Positions 35,561 through 43,740 of a DNA stretch of 64,000 nucleotides are shown here, one piece after another. Within the stretch, counting starts at the first letter, position 1, and every line of letters begins with the position of its first letter. A program made the translations under genes and the position numbers. The stretch is taken from assembly GCA_004552485.1 (NCBI GenBank), contig SFOH01000003.1:1-64000 (forward strand), in the 5' to 3' direction. Under the pieces are notes generated by a model. The model was not told the DNA's origin, searched no databases, and saw only the letters and a list, made by a program, of their open reading frames with translations. The stretch comes from Bacteroidales bacterium. Lineage in GTDB: Bacteria > Bacteroidota > Bacteroidia > Bacteroidales > Muribaculaceae.

Positions 35561-35854
35561 TTATTTGCGGTCTTTGAGCTTCTCGAGCTGGCGCTCGAGG
35601 GCGGAGATGGCCTGGTCGACGGCCTCCTCGAAGGTGTCGCACACTTTGGTGGCTACGAGGTCGGGTGAGTCGGGGACTACGACCATCAGCGTGGCCTGTT
35701 TGTTGAGCGCCGTCTCGGGTTTCACCACCTTGAGGCGGGCGTCATAGTCGGTGATGTCGGGGTATTTGTGGGCGAGGCGGGCGGCTTTCTTGTTGATGAA
35801 CTCGGTGAGACGCTCTGAGATCTCAAAGTTAAGAGCTGTGATGTTAACGTTCAT
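35561..35854 (-). CDS. hpf: Ribosome hibernation-promoting factor, HPF/YfiA family (short form)
   Basis: 97 residues, only the ribosome-binding beta-alpha-beta domain. It opens MNVNITALNFEISERLTEFI and ends FEEAVDQAISALERQLEKLK. Short HPFs bind the 30S decoding region in stationary phase and help form 100S dimers or inactive 70S. The stop is close to the bidirectional terminator. It lies 4 bp after the recombinase gene, so the two are co-transcribed; this pairing is familiar from other Bacteroidetes. Confidence 0.92.
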   Translation of the reverse strand: MNVNITALNFEISERLTEFINKKAARLAHKYPDITDYDARLKVVKPETALNKQATLMVVVPDSPDLVATKVCDTFEEAVDQAISALERQLEKLKDRK

Positions 35855-35858
35855 GGTG

Positions 35859-36791
35859 TTAATCTTTTAGGGCGCGGGGATGCGCCAGTTTGTAATTGTT
35901 TTGGAGTTCGCGGTAGGTGATATGTGTGTATATCTGTGTTGTTGCGAGTGAGGCGTGTCCGAGGAGCTGTCGGACGGCGTTGATGTCGGCGCCGTTGTTG
36001 AGCATGTCGGTGGCGAAGGAGTGGCGCAGGGCGTGGGGCGTGCGCCGCGGCGAGGAGACGTGTGGGTCGAGGGCGGCATGGACGATGCGGTTGAGCAGGC
36101 CGTAGTACATGGGCCGGCCGTCGGGGCGCACGAAGAAGGTGTCGGTCGCGGAGACGCCGACGGTTTTGGAGCGCAGGAGGCGGTAGTCGCGGATGGCGCG
36201 GGCGAGGTGGTCGCCGAGGGGGATGATGCGCTCTTTGTTGCGTTTGCCGACGACGCGGAGCTCGCCGCGGCTGAGGTCGACGTCGCTGTCGGTGAGGGAG
36301 ATGAGCTCGGAGGCGCGCATGCCGGTTTCGTAGAGCATGGTGACGGCGAGGTGGTTGCGCACGTCGGTGAACGAGGCGGTGTTGACGCCGTCGTCGGAGA
36401 GGGCCTCGAGGGTCTCGCTCTGTATGATGAACCCGGGGAGCCGCTTGGGCACGGGGGCGAGGGCGACGTCGGAGGCGGGGTTGGCGGTGAAGCCGTGGTG
36501 GCGGCAGAGGTACACGTAGAACGAGCGTACGGCGCTCATCTTCCAGCGTACGGTGCGCGCGGTGATGCCGCGCTCGGCCATGGCGACGGCCCAGGCGCGG
36601 ATGTCGGCGGCGGTGACGGCGCCGAGGTCGATGTCGTCGGGGGTGATGTGCGCGTCAGAGGCCAGCGCCTGCAGGAACTCGCGGAGCACGCGGCGGTAGG
36701 ACACGGTGGTCCGCGGCGAGTAGTTCAGCTCTTGGGTGAGATAGGCTATGAACCGGTCTGCAAGGGTTTTAGGGTCTTTGACGGCTGTCAT
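35859..36791 (-). CDS. XerC/XerD-type tyrosine recombinase
   Basis: 310 residues, full length. The N-terminal SAM-like DNA-binding domain (about 8-100) contains LTQELNYSPRTTVSYRRVL. The catalytic domain has R159 (ETGMRASELISL), K183, H253-x-x-R256 (HALRHSFATDML), H279 (LLGHASLATTQIYTHI) and the nucleophile Y288. It is likely the housekeeping chromosome-dimer resolvase, and its linkage to hpf supports that over a mobile-element integrase. Whether it corresponds to XerC or XerD cannot be told here. Confidence 0.9.
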   Translation of the reverse strand: MTAVKDPKTLADRFIAYLTQELNYSPRTTVSYRRVLREFLQALASDAHITPDDIDLGAVTAADIRAWAVAMAERGITARTVRWKMSAVRSFYVYLCRHHGFTANPASDVALAPVPKRLPGFIIQSETLEALSDDGVNTASFTDVRNHLAVTMLYETGMRASELISLTDSDVDLSRGELRVVGKRNKERIIPLGDHLARAIRDYRLLRSKTVGVSATDTFFVRPDGRPMYYGLLNRIVHAALDPHVSSPRRTPHALRHSFATDMLNNGADINAVRQLLGHASLATTQIYTHITYRELQNNYKLAHPRALKD

Positions 36792-36914
36792 AAGCGGTGG
36801 TCTGTTTCTTCAGAGAAAGATGAGGCGGCGACCCCGGCGCGCGGGGCTCGCTGTCTTGTTTTGCGAATTTAGGGCAAATTCTTGACGCGTGCAAGCATTT
36901 TGGGCCAAATTTTT

Positions 36915-36930
36915 TATGTTTTACAACATT
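36915..36930. promoter_or_regulatory. Near-copy of the palindrome at 2655-2670
   Basis: Plus strand TATGTTTTACAACATT; on the minus strand AATGTTGTAAAACATA, one mismatch to the first site over its core 15 bp. It lies about 125 bp upstream of the recombinase gene and 18 bp past the DUF4476 stop, in an AT-rich stretch. Confidence 0.4.
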
Positions 36931-36947
36931 TTTTGGTCGGAGAGGAC

Positions 36948-37421
36948 TCAGGGGTTGGCGCGGGAGATGATTTGCCAGGCTTTCTGTTGGTCGGAGATGA
37001 AGCTGAGGCTCTGCATGATGGGCTGGCAGCGGATGGGGTCGATGAGGTGTGGCGCCAGGTAGGTGACGACTTTGAGTTTGTTGTCGTCGAAGTCGAAGAT
37101 GTTCATGAGTGCGGCGCACTGGTCGCAGGTGAAGTATCCGCAGAGGGCGGCGGCCTGTATCATGGGCAGCTGGTTGGATGCGAAGGTCTGGTTTTGGATG
37201 AGAACGAGCAGGGCGTTGAAGTCCTGGGGCGCGACGGCCCAGCGCGGGGTGGGCATGGGCGTGGGGGCTATGCCGGGCATCATGGGGGTTGTCTCGGTGA
37301 ACAGGTCGGCGGAATTGTCGGTGGAGGGCAGGGGCGCGGAGCTGTTCGCCGGGGTCTGGGCGGAGGCGGCGGCGGGGCTGAGCGCGAGCGCTGCGAGCAG
37401 TATGTGGAGTGTTTTTTTCAT
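36948..37421 (-). CDS. Exported DUF4476-domain protein
   Basis: 157 residues. Signal peptide MKKTLHILLAALALSPAAAS, a Pro/Thr/Met-rich linker (about 23-60), then a helical DUF4476 domain (about 65-155). The domain repeats a three-turn pattern: FNALLVLIQNQTFASNQLPM, ALCGYFTCDQCAALMNIFDF and DDNKLKVVTYLAPHLIDPIR. The family is common in Bacteroidetes envelopes and has no known function. Two Cys (in YFTCDQC) could form a disulphide. It is transcribed alone and divergent from the Lrp gene. Confidence 0.85.
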   Translation of the reverse strand: MKKTLHILLAALALSPAAASAQTPANSSAPLPSTDNSADLFTETTPMMPGIAPTPMPTPRWAVAPQDFNALLVLIQNQTFASNQLPMIQAAALCGYFTCDQCAALMNIFDFDDNKLKVVTYLAPHLIDPIRCQPIMQSLSFISDQQKAWQIISRANP

Positions 37422-37723
37422 TGTCTGTGGCGTTTATATTTTAGACAATCGCGGCGCAAAAATGTTTAAAGAAGGTGTCGGGCACGAGGGTTTGGGCGCG
37501 GAGGAGGGCCGTTTTTTGTCAAAAAGGCAAAAAAACAGGGCGCGAAGACTAATTTTCCGGTTTTTTTGTTTTCAAGATAGAAAATTATGTGTAATTTTGT
37601 AGTCTCATTCGGAGGCCGCGTAAATAATGGGAAACAAGCGCCTCCCCTTGAACGAATGTGATTTGACTTATAAAACACTCGGAACATAGAATCTAATCAG
37701 AAAAAGCATCAAACTTAAATTTT
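37422..37723. other. Intergenic region between DUF4476 gene and the Lrp gene
   Basis: Contains the plus-strand promoter at 37565-37599 and a weak hairpin in the Lrp leader, GGAGGC (37611-37616) with GCCTCC (37640-37645). Nothing else recognised. Confidence 0.55.
37565..37599 (+). promoter_or_regulatory. Promoter of the Lrp-M64 operon
   Basis: TTTG (37565-37568), 23 nt, TAATTTTG (37592-37599). The 12 nt before the -7 box, GAAAATTATGTG, are identical to those of the tRNA-Gln promoter. The 5' UTR is about 118 nt. Confidence 0.65.
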
Positions 37724-38209
37724 ATGCCTAAACAGAATCTGGACAATCTCGACATAACCATCCTCAGCATGCTCTCCGAGAACGCACGCAAACCCTATCT
37801 CGAAATCTCAAGGGAGTGCGGCGTGAGCGGCGCGGCCGTGCATCAGCGCATCCAGCGCCTGAATGCCGCCGGAGTAATTCTGCGTTCACAGTGTGTGATA
37901 GACCCGGCGGCGCTGGGCTATGAGACAAGCGCCTTCGTGGGCATCATCATGTCCGACCCCCATCACTATGACGCTGTCATCAAGTATCTCGAGGGGATGC
38001 CGGAGGTGGTGGAATGTTACTGCACCGGCGGCCGCTGCGACATTCTGGTGAAGATGTTCGCCCGCAACAACGAGCATCTGCTCGACATGCTGATCAATCT
38101 TCAGCGGAAATGCAACGTTCGCACGCAGACGATGATTTCGTTCAAGCAAGTCTTCGACCGTCAGTCGCCCGTGCTGAACACCCTCCGCAAAGAGGAAAAC
38201 AAGAAATGA
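37724..38209 (+). CDS. Lrp/AsnC-family transcriptional regulator
   Basis: 161 residues. An N-terminal winged HTH (LDITILSMLSENARKPYLEI, ECGVSGAAVHQRIQRLNAAG, about 8-55) is followed by the RAM ligand-binding domain (about 75-150, YETSAFVGIIMSDPHHYDAV, VVECYCTGGRCDILVKMFAR). The family forms octamers and senses amino acids. Its stop overlaps the ATG of the following M64 peptidase gene (ATGA), so the two are translationally coupled; the regulator may control its own operon. Confidence 0.93.
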   Translation: MPKQNLDNLDITILSMLSENARKPYLEISRECGVSGAAVHQRIQRLNAAGVILRSQCVIDPAALGYETSAFVGIIMSDPHHYDAVIKYLEGMPEVVECYCTGGRCDILVKMFARNNEHLLDMLINLQRKCNVRTQTMISFKQVFDRQSPVLNTLRKEENKK

Positions 38210-39522
38210 TCGGCCGACTCCGCAAATCACTGCGTGCGCCGGGCCTGGCCCTCGTCGCCCTCCTTGTTGCCGTCAGCGCTGTCCGCGCCGCTGACGGCGG
38301 CGGTGTTTTTTGGCGCGACTTCACCGACTCGACCCTGCGCGTCGACTACATCCTCTCGGGGACGCCGCAACGGCCGGCGCTGTCCGTGGCCGCCACGTCG
38401 TTCTTTCCCGGCTGGAGCGGCCGCCACAGCCGTCTCGACAGCTATCCCCTTGCCGGAAATCTGAGCGTGGTCATCACCGACAGGGCCACGGGCGACACGC
38501 TCTATGTCAAGGGCATGTCGTCGCTCTACAGCGAGTGGCTGGAGCTGAAAGACAGCGTGTCGCGCGCTTTCGAGTGCCCGGTCATCATGCCGCGGCCGCG
38601 ACGCGACGCCGACATCACGCTGGAGCTGCGCAACTCCCACCACAAAGTCATCGCCACCCATACGCTGCCCTTCTCGCCCGGCGACATCCTCGTGCGCGAG
38701 CTGAAGCGTACGTCCTACCATGTAACTCCCGTTCACACAGGCTCTTACGCCGGACGTAAGATTCCCGTGGCCATCCTCCCCGAGGGATTCGTGAAGGGGC
38801 AGATGAAAGACTTCCACAAGTATGCCGCGCAGGCCGTGGAGGCTATCTTCGCCCACGAGCCCTTCCGCGAGATGAAGGAGCGCTTCGACTTCTTCTGCGT
38901 GGACGTGCCTTCGCGCGACGCCGACGTGTCCTTCCCTGCCCTCGGAGTGTGGCGCGACACGGCCTTCTCGAGCCACTTCTCGACCTTCCTCTCCGACCGC
39001 TATCTCACCACGTCAAACCTCCGCGACGTCCACGACGCCCTGGCCGGCACGCCCTACCAGCACATCATAATCCTCGCCAACACAGACACTTACGGCGGCG
39101 GGGGCATCTTTAACTCCTACACGCTCACCAACGTTGGCAACCCCGACTTCAAGCCCGTGGTAGTCCATGAGTTCGGCCACTCTTTCGGCGGTCTGGCCGA
39201 TGAATATTTCTACGAAGAGGACGTCTTCTCCGACACCTATCCGCCTGATACTGAGCCCTGGGAGCCGAATATCACTACGCTCAGAGACTTCCATGGCAAG
39301 TGGGAGAACCTGCTCGAGCCGGGCACACCCGTGCCCACTCCTGCCGATTCGGCCTCGGTGGCGCGCTATCCCGTCGGCGTCTTCGAGGGCGCCGGCTATT
39401 CCTTCCACGGCGTCTACCGCCCCGCCGACGTCTGCCGCATGCGTGTCAACGAAATCGACCGCTTCTGCCCGGCATGCCAGCAGGCGCTGCGGCGGCTGAT
39501 TCTGTTCTACACCGAGGATTAA
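38206..39522 (+). CDS. Secreted M64-family (IgA-peptidase-like) zinc metallopeptidase
   Basis: 438 residues from the ATG at 38206, which overlaps the lrp stop and gives a good signal peptide (MIGRLRKSLRAPGLALVALL...SAVRA); longer readings of the frame have no signal. An N-terminal beta-rich domain (about 35-170) with typical GMSSLYSEWLELKDSVSRAF precedes the catalytic domain: PVAILPEGFVKGQMKDFHKY, zinc motif HEFGH (321-325) in VVVHEFGHSFGGLADEYFYE, and a C-terminal CRM...FCPACQQALRRLI. The family includes Clostridium ramosum IgA protease. The substrate here is unknown. Confidence 0.9.
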   Translation: MIGRLRKSLRAPGLALVALLVAVSAVRAADGGGVFWRDFTDSTLRVDYILSGTPQRPALSVAATSFFPGWSGRHSRLDSYPLAGNLSVVITDRATGDTLYVKGMSSLYSEWLELKDSVSRAFECPVIMPRPRRDADITLELRNSHHKVIATHTLPFSPGDILVRELKRTSYHVTPVHTGSYAGRKIPVAILPEGFVKGQMKDFHKYAAQAVEAIFAHEPFREMKERFDFFCVDVPSRDADVSFPALGVWRDTAFSSHFSTFLSDRYLTTSNLRDVHDALAGTPYQHIIILANTDTYGGGGIFNSYTLTNVGNPDFKPVVVHEFGHSFGGLADEYFYEEDVFSDTYPPDTEPWEPNITTLRDFHGKWENLLEPGTPVPTPADSASVARYPVGVFEGAGYSFHGVYRPADVCRMRVNEIDRFCPACQQALRRLILFYTED

Positions 39523-39553
39523 ACGCGGGCAGACGCCTCACTGTCAGATACTT

Positions 39554-40630
39554 ATGATTGTCATCGCCATCGACTCGTTCAAGGGCTGCCTCAGCAGCCG
39601 CGAGGCAAATGCCGCGGCGTTGAGCGCTGTCGACGAGGGCGTTGCCGTGCCCGTTGCCGACGGCGGCGAGGGGACGGCGGCCGCGCTGTGCACGGCTCTT
39701 GGCGGCGAAATGGTGGAATGCCCGGCGCGTGACCCGTTGGGACGCCGGATTGTCGCCGAATATGCCCGCTGCGGCGATCTGGCCGTTGTGGATGTGGCCG
39801 CGGCGATAGGCCTGCCGCTGCTGAGCGAAGATGAACGTAATCCGCTGGAAACCACCACCGAAGGGGTAGGGGACATGGTGCTCCACGCCGCACGCCACGA
39901 CGCGCGCCGAATCATGGTGGCCCTCGGCGGAAGTTCCACGAACGACTGCGCCACCGGCATGCTCTCCGTCCTCGGCTTCACGTTCCGCGACCACGCGGGA
40001 CAGCCCCTGCGCGGCTGCGGCGCAAACCTTGAGAAAATCGAAAGCATAACCGGCGCGCTACTCCCTGAGCTGCAGGGCGTTGAGCTCGTGGCGCTGTACG
40101 ACGTCGACAGCCCGGCCTACGGGCCGCGCGGCGCCGCGGAGGTCTTCGGCCCGCAGAAGGGAGCCTCGGCCGATGACGTTGCGCGCCTCGACCGCGGCGT
40201 GCGCCATCTCGCCGACGTGGCCGGTGCAGACGCCTTCGTCCGCCCCGGTGCCGGCGCGGCCGGAGCCATGGGCGGCGGACTCAGCGCCATCGGCGGAGTG
40301 CGACTGCTGCCCGGCGCCGAGACCGTGCTCGAGACCGTCGGCTTCGACAGCCTTCTCGATGGCGCCGACCTCGTCATTACCGGCGAGGGAAGCATTGACG
40401 CACAGACACTTATGGGCAAGACGCCCGCGGCCGTCCTCGCTCATGCCCGCTCGCGCGGCATCCCCGTCGTGGCCCTGGCCGGACGAGTCAGCGACCGAGA
40501 GCGCCTCCTCGAGGCCGGCTTCCGCGGCGTCATCTGCATTAATCCGCCCTCCCTCGACCCCGCCACCGCGATGCGTCCCGACGTCGCCGCGCAAAATATT
40601 GCCGCCTCCCTCCGCGGTTTTCTCGTCTGA
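39554..40630 (+). CDS. Glycerate kinase (GlxK/GarK type)
   Basis: 358 residues. N-terminal MIVIAIDSFKGCLSSREANA, then PVADGGEGTAAALCTALGG, MVALGGSSTNDCATGMLSVL, GAAGAMGGGLSAIGGVRLLP and VITGEGSIDAQTLMGKTPAA, all typical of the GK-II family. It phosphorylates D-glycerate (usually to 2-phosphoglycerate) and feeds glycolysis. It lies 31 bp after the M64 gene and is probably co-transcribed. No glyoxylate carboligase or tartronate-semialdehyde reductase gene is in the window, so any link to oxalate C2 metabolism is speculative. Confidence 0.92.
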   Translation: MIVIAIDSFKGCLSSREANAAALSAVDEGVAVPVADGGEGTAAALCTALGGEMVECPARDPLGRRIVAEYARCGDLAVVDVAAAIGLPLLSEDERNPLETTTEGVGDMVLHAARHDARRIMVALGGSSTNDCATGMLSVLGFTFRDHAGQPLRGCGANLEKIESITGALLPELQGVELVALYDVDSPAYGPRGAAEVFGPQKGASADDVARLDRGVRHLADVAGADAFVRPGAGAAGAMGGGLSAIGGVRLLPGAETVLETVGFDSLLDGADLVITGEGSIDAQTLMGKTPAAVLAHARSRGIPVVALAGRVSDRERLLEAGFRGVICINPPSLDPATAMRPDVAAQNIAASLRGFLV

Positions 40631-40636
40631 ATTCAC

Positions 40637-40644
40637 TATCTTTG
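40637..40644 (+). promoter_or_regulatory. Promoter -7 box before the WG-repeat gene
   Basis: TATCTTTG, 59 bp upstream of the ATG at 40703, just after the glycerate-kinase stop. No exact -33 TTTG; a TTTT run lies near the expected place. Confidence 0.45.
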
Positions 40645-40702
40645 CGGAAAGAAAAAGGAGAGGCGCTGTTTTGCGGCGTTTTTCCGCTAAATGTAACTGC
40701 AT

Positions 40703-41701
40703 ATGCCAAAAGCAAGAGTCTGCAAATACTGCGGCAAATATCTGCTGCCGGGCGAGCAGGTGTGCCACCACTGCGGCGGCCGCGTGCGCACCTACGGCTG
40801 GCTGTGGCTGACGCTGGCCTTCCTGGCCGTGGTCGGCGCGGCCTCCATCTTCGTGTGGCGCGCCGTCGTCGACAAGGACGAGGCGGCCAAGGAGGGCGAC
40901 CAACTCTTTGTGACACCGGAGTTTACGGAACGCGTGCGCGCCTACGAGGAGCTGACGCCCTTCTCCGAGAACCTGGCCGCCGTCTGCCGCGACGGCCGAT
41001 GGGGCTACATCGACGCGCAGGGCAACGAGGTTATCGCCTGCCAGTACACCCACGCGGCGCCTTTCCACGGCGGCGTGGGGCAGGTGACGTCGGGCCGTAC
41101 CATCCTGTATATCAACGCTAAAGGCGAACGCGTTGACGGCGGCGTGCGCAACGTCTCCCCCGCCGTTAACTCGCCCTTCGCCGTCTTTCAGGAAGAGGGA
41201 CGCCGCCCGCGCTACGGCGTGCGCGACGCCAACGGCAATGTCGTTGTGCAGCCGCTCTACGACTCGCTATCGGCTGTGTCACAGGGTATTGCCGTGGCTG
41301 TGCTCTATACCGAGGGTATCCGCGGCCGCGACATCGAGGCCGAACTCGCACAACCGCTGCCCATACTCCTCGACCCCGACCTCGACGTGCCCGTGCGCTA
41401 TATGACCGACTCGGCCCTCAACGCCGACACGCAACGCCTGCGCCACTACGGCTACGTGGACATGCGCGGCGCCACCACCTTCACCCCCGAGGACTTCGAG
41501 CGTGCCACCACCTCGCGCCTCAACATGCGCCGCTATGCCGAGCGCCAGCAGCGCCTGCGCGCGCTTGAGAACGAGCGCATCGACCGCCTGCGCATCCGCC
41601 GCGAGCAGCAGATGCAGGACTCCATCGACGCCATCATCGCCCTGGGCGACATCTCCGAAGAGCCCTCCCCCGCCACCCCCGTCGCCGAGTCCTATCCCTG
41701 A
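40703..41701 (+). CDS. Membrane-anchored zinc-ribbon and WG-repeat protein
   Basis: 332 residues. The N-terminal zinc ribbon is CKYCGKYLLPGEQVCHHCGG (Cys 7, 10, 21, 24). One membrane helix follows (YGWLWLTLAFLAVVGAASIF, about 31-50), so the rest is probably outside the cytoplasm. The body has WG-type repeats (GRWGYIDAQGNEVIACQYTH, RYGVRDANGNVVVQPLYDSL and a diverged RHYGYVDMRGATTFTPEDFE). The C-terminal third is an Arg/Gln/Glu-rich helix (about 265-315). Function unknown. Confidence 0.8.
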   Translation: MPKARVCKYCGKYLLPGEQVCHHCGGRVRTYGWLWLTLAFLAVVGAASIFVWRAVVDKDEAAKEGDQLFVTPEFTERVRAYEELTPFSENLAAVCRDGRWGYIDAQGNEVIACQYTHAAPFHGGVGQVTSGRTILYINAKGERVDGGVRNVSPAVNSPFAVFQEEGRRPRYGVRDANGNVVVQPLYDSLSAVSQGIAVAVLYTEGIRGRDIEAELAQPLPILLDPDLDVPVRYMTDSALNADTQRLRHYGYVDMRGATTFTPEDFERATTSRLNMRRYAERQQRLRALENERIDRLRIRREQQMQDSIDAIIALGDISEEPSPATPVAESYP

Positions 41702-41750
41702 CCCGCCATGGCTCATGAAACACTTTGACAACTAAATATTTAAGTAAAAA

Positions 41751-43007
41751 ATGTCAGAAAAGAAAATTACGCCGGTGCTTTTGCTCACCGGTTATCTCGG
41801 CAGCGGCAAGACGACGCTGCTGAACCGCATCCTCACCAACGAACGCAACATACGCTTTGCCGTGATTGTCAATGACTTGGGCGAAGTGAACATCGACGCC
41901 GAGCTCATCCAGAAGGGCGGCGTCGTGGGCGGCGGCAACCAGGACGACCTGGTGGCCCTCCAGAACGGATGCATCTGCTGCACGCTGCGCACCGACCTCA
42001 TCGAGCAGCTCTCCGAGCTTGCCGCCGACGACAAGTTCGACTATATCGTCATCGAGGCCAGCGGCATCTGCGAGCCCGAGCCCATCGCCCAGACCATCTG
42101 TCTCATGCCCCGTCTCGACCCCAAATACACCGAACACGGCACGCCGCGTCTCGACTGCATCTGCACGGTCGTCGACGCCCTGCGACTCAAGGCAGAGTTC
42201 GGCTGCGGCGACGCTCTCACGCAGGAGATTCCCGCCGACGAGGAGCGCATCGAGAGTCTCATCATCGACCAGATTGAGTTCTGCAACATCATACTGCTCA
42301 ACAAGATAGATGAGGTCACCAAGGAAGAGGCCGGCCGCATCCGCGCCGTCATCCGCGCCCTCCAGCCCAAGGCGAAAATCATCGACACGAACTACTGCGA
42401 CGTGCCCCTCGAAGATCTGCTCAACACCCGCGCCTTCGACTTCGAGAAGGTGGCCACGTCGGCCACATGGGTGCGCGAACTCGAGGACATCCACGACGAG
42501 GACGACGACCACGACGAGCACCATCACGACGGGCACCACGAGCATCATCATGACCATGACGAGCACGATGAGCACGAGCATCATCACGAGCATGAGCACG
42601 GCCACCACCACCATCACCACCACCATGACGACGAGGGCGAGGCCGAGGAATACGGCGTGCAGACTTTCGTGTACACCCGCCGCGAGGGCTTCGACCTCAA
42701 CAAGTTCGACTACTTCGTGACCCGCTGCTGGCCGAAGAACATCATCCGCGCCAAGGGCGTGCTATACTTCAACCACAACCGCGACATGAGCAACATCTTC
42801 GAGCAGGCCGGCCCGCAGAAGAAGCTGACCGATGCCGGCTACTGGTATGCCACCGCCCCCGCCGAGGAGCTGAAGGCCATGGCCGCCGCCGACCCCTCGA
42901 TCATGCGCAACTGGGACCCCGTCTACGGCGACCGCATCGTCAAGCTCGTCTTCATCGGCACCAACCTCGACCGCGCCGCCCTCACCGAAGCCCTCGACGA
43001 CATCTAA
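41751..43007 (+). CDS. CobW/COG0523-family G3E GTPase, probable metallochaperone, with a 26-histidine insert
   Basis: 418 residues. Walker A GYLGSGKTT (14-22), the family metal site CICC (74-77, CxCC), the guanine motif NKID (184-187) and a CobW C-terminal domain (about 303-415, GVQTFVYTRREGFDLNKFDY). Between the GTPase and C-terminal domains, residues 248-292 contain 26 His with Asp and Glu, a strong transition-metal sink. This architecture is that of Zn (or Ni/Co) metallochaperones such as YciC/ZNG1 or HypB-like proteins. No metal-enzyme target sits next to it. Followed by a terminator. Confidence 0.88.
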   Translation: MSEKKITPVLLLTGYLGSGKTTLLNRILTNERNIRFAVIVNDLGEVNIDAELIQKGGVVGGGNQDDLVALQNGCICCTLRTDLIEQLSELAADDKFDYIVIEASGICEPEPIAQTICLMPRLDPKYTEHGTPRLDCICTVVDALRLKAEFGCGDALTQEIPADEERIESLIIDQIEFCNIILLNKIDEVTKEEAGRIRAVIRALQPKAKIIDTNYCDVPLEDLLNTRAFDFEKVATSATWVRELEDIHDEDDDHDEHHHDGHHEHHHDHDEHDEHEHHHEHEHGHHHHHHHHDDEGEAEEYGVQTFVYTRREGFDLNKFDYFVTRCWPKNIIRAKGVLYFNHNRDMSNIFEQAGPQKKLTDAGYWYATAPAEELKAMAAADPSIMRNWDPVYGDRIVKLVFIGTNLDRAALTEALDDI

Positions 43008-43056
43008 CTCTCCCCCGCCGTCCCTCCCTGCAGAGGGTTGGGGCGGGAGAGTTTTT
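43006..43056 (+). terminator. Terminator after the CobW-family gene
   Basis: Stem AACTCTCCC / GGGAGAGTT (9 bp, extendable with bulges), then TTT, with a 30-nt loop that can fold further (CCTCCCTGCAGAGGG). It overlaps the stop codon. Confidence 0.7.
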
Positions 43057-43066
43057 GCCGTTTTTA

Positions 43067-43098
43067 TTTGGCTACCACACATTTTATTTGTAATTTTG
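43067..43098 (+). promoter_or_regulatory. Promoter of the methylmalonyl-CoA epimerase/decarboxylase operon
   Basis: TTTG (43067-43070), exactly 20 nt, TAATTTTG (43091-43098). It starts right after the CobW terminator. The 5' UTR is about 120 nt. Confidence 0.75.
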
Positions 43099-43224
43099 TA
43101 GCGGAAAGGACGGCCCATGCCCCGCACGGGCCCCTTTCGCGTGGGTTATGCTTTGGAAATGACCGCTATATACCCCCAAACAATCTGAAATTTAGTATTT
43201 TAACCATTTAACCAATTTACTGAA

Positions 43225-43647
43225 ATGGAAATTTCACATATCGAGCACATCGGCATTGCCGTTCCCTCGCTGGACGAGGCAATCCCCTTCTACGAGAACA
43301 TCCTGGGTTTCAAATGCTTCGCTATCGAGGAGGTACCCGACCAGAAAGTGCGCACCGCCTTCTTCAAGGTAGGTCAGACCAAGATTGAGCTCCTCGAAGG
43401 CACCGCCGAGGACAGCGCCATCTCTAAGTTCATCGCCAACAACGGCGGCCGCGGCGGCATCCAGCACGTTGCCTTTGCTGTTGAGGACGGCGTGGCCAAC
43501 GCCCTTGCCGAGGTTCAGGAAAAAGGCGCACGCGTCATCGACAAAGCTCCCCGCAAAGGCGCCGAAGGCCTCAACATCGCCTTCCTCCACCCCAAGAGCA
43601 CCGTGGGCACCCTCGTTGAACTCTGCGAAGACCCCAACAAGAAATAA
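43225..43647 (+). CDS. mce: Methylmalonyl-CoA epimerase
   Basis: 140 residues, a vicinal-oxygen-chelate fold. Metal and catalytic motifs: ISHIEHIGIAVPSLDEAIPF (N-terminal His), KIELLEGTAEDSAISKFIAN, GGRGGIQHVAFAVEDGVANA and the C-terminal TVGTLVELCEDPNKK with the metal Glu. It converts (R)- to (S)-methylmalonyl-CoA between the B12-dependent mutase and the decarboxylase. A GAGCCCG / CGGGCTC stem-loop (43664-43715) lies in the 93-bp gap to mmdA. Confidence 0.95.
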   Translation: MEISHIEHIGIAVPSLDEAIPFYENILGFKCFAIEEVPDQKVRTAFFKVGQTKIELLEGTAEDSAISKFIANNGGRGGIQHVAFAVEDGVANALAEVQEKGARVIDKAPRKGAEGLNIAFLHPKSTVGTLVELCEDPNKK

Positions 43648-43740
43648 AAATAACCAAGCACACGAGCCCGCCCGGCCTCCCCGCCCCCGAAAGGAAGGAG
43701 ACGCCGCCCGGGCTCACAAAGCATTTATATACACTATCTT

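Noticed and set aside
35859..36791. Integrase of a mobile element
   Set aside because: No attachment-site duplication or mobilisation genes; the pairing with hpf points to a housekeeping Xer recombinase.
40642..41121. 159-codon plus ORF starting just before the WG-repeat gene
   Set aside because: Different frame from the WG-repeat gene and Arg/Gly/Pro-rich; the zinc ribbon and WG repeats lie in the 40703 frame.
42480..42640. Simple-sequence repeat (CAY/GAY runs) as a non-coding repeat
   Set aside because: It is the coding sequence of the His/Asp/Glu insert of the CobW-family GTPase, in frame throughout.
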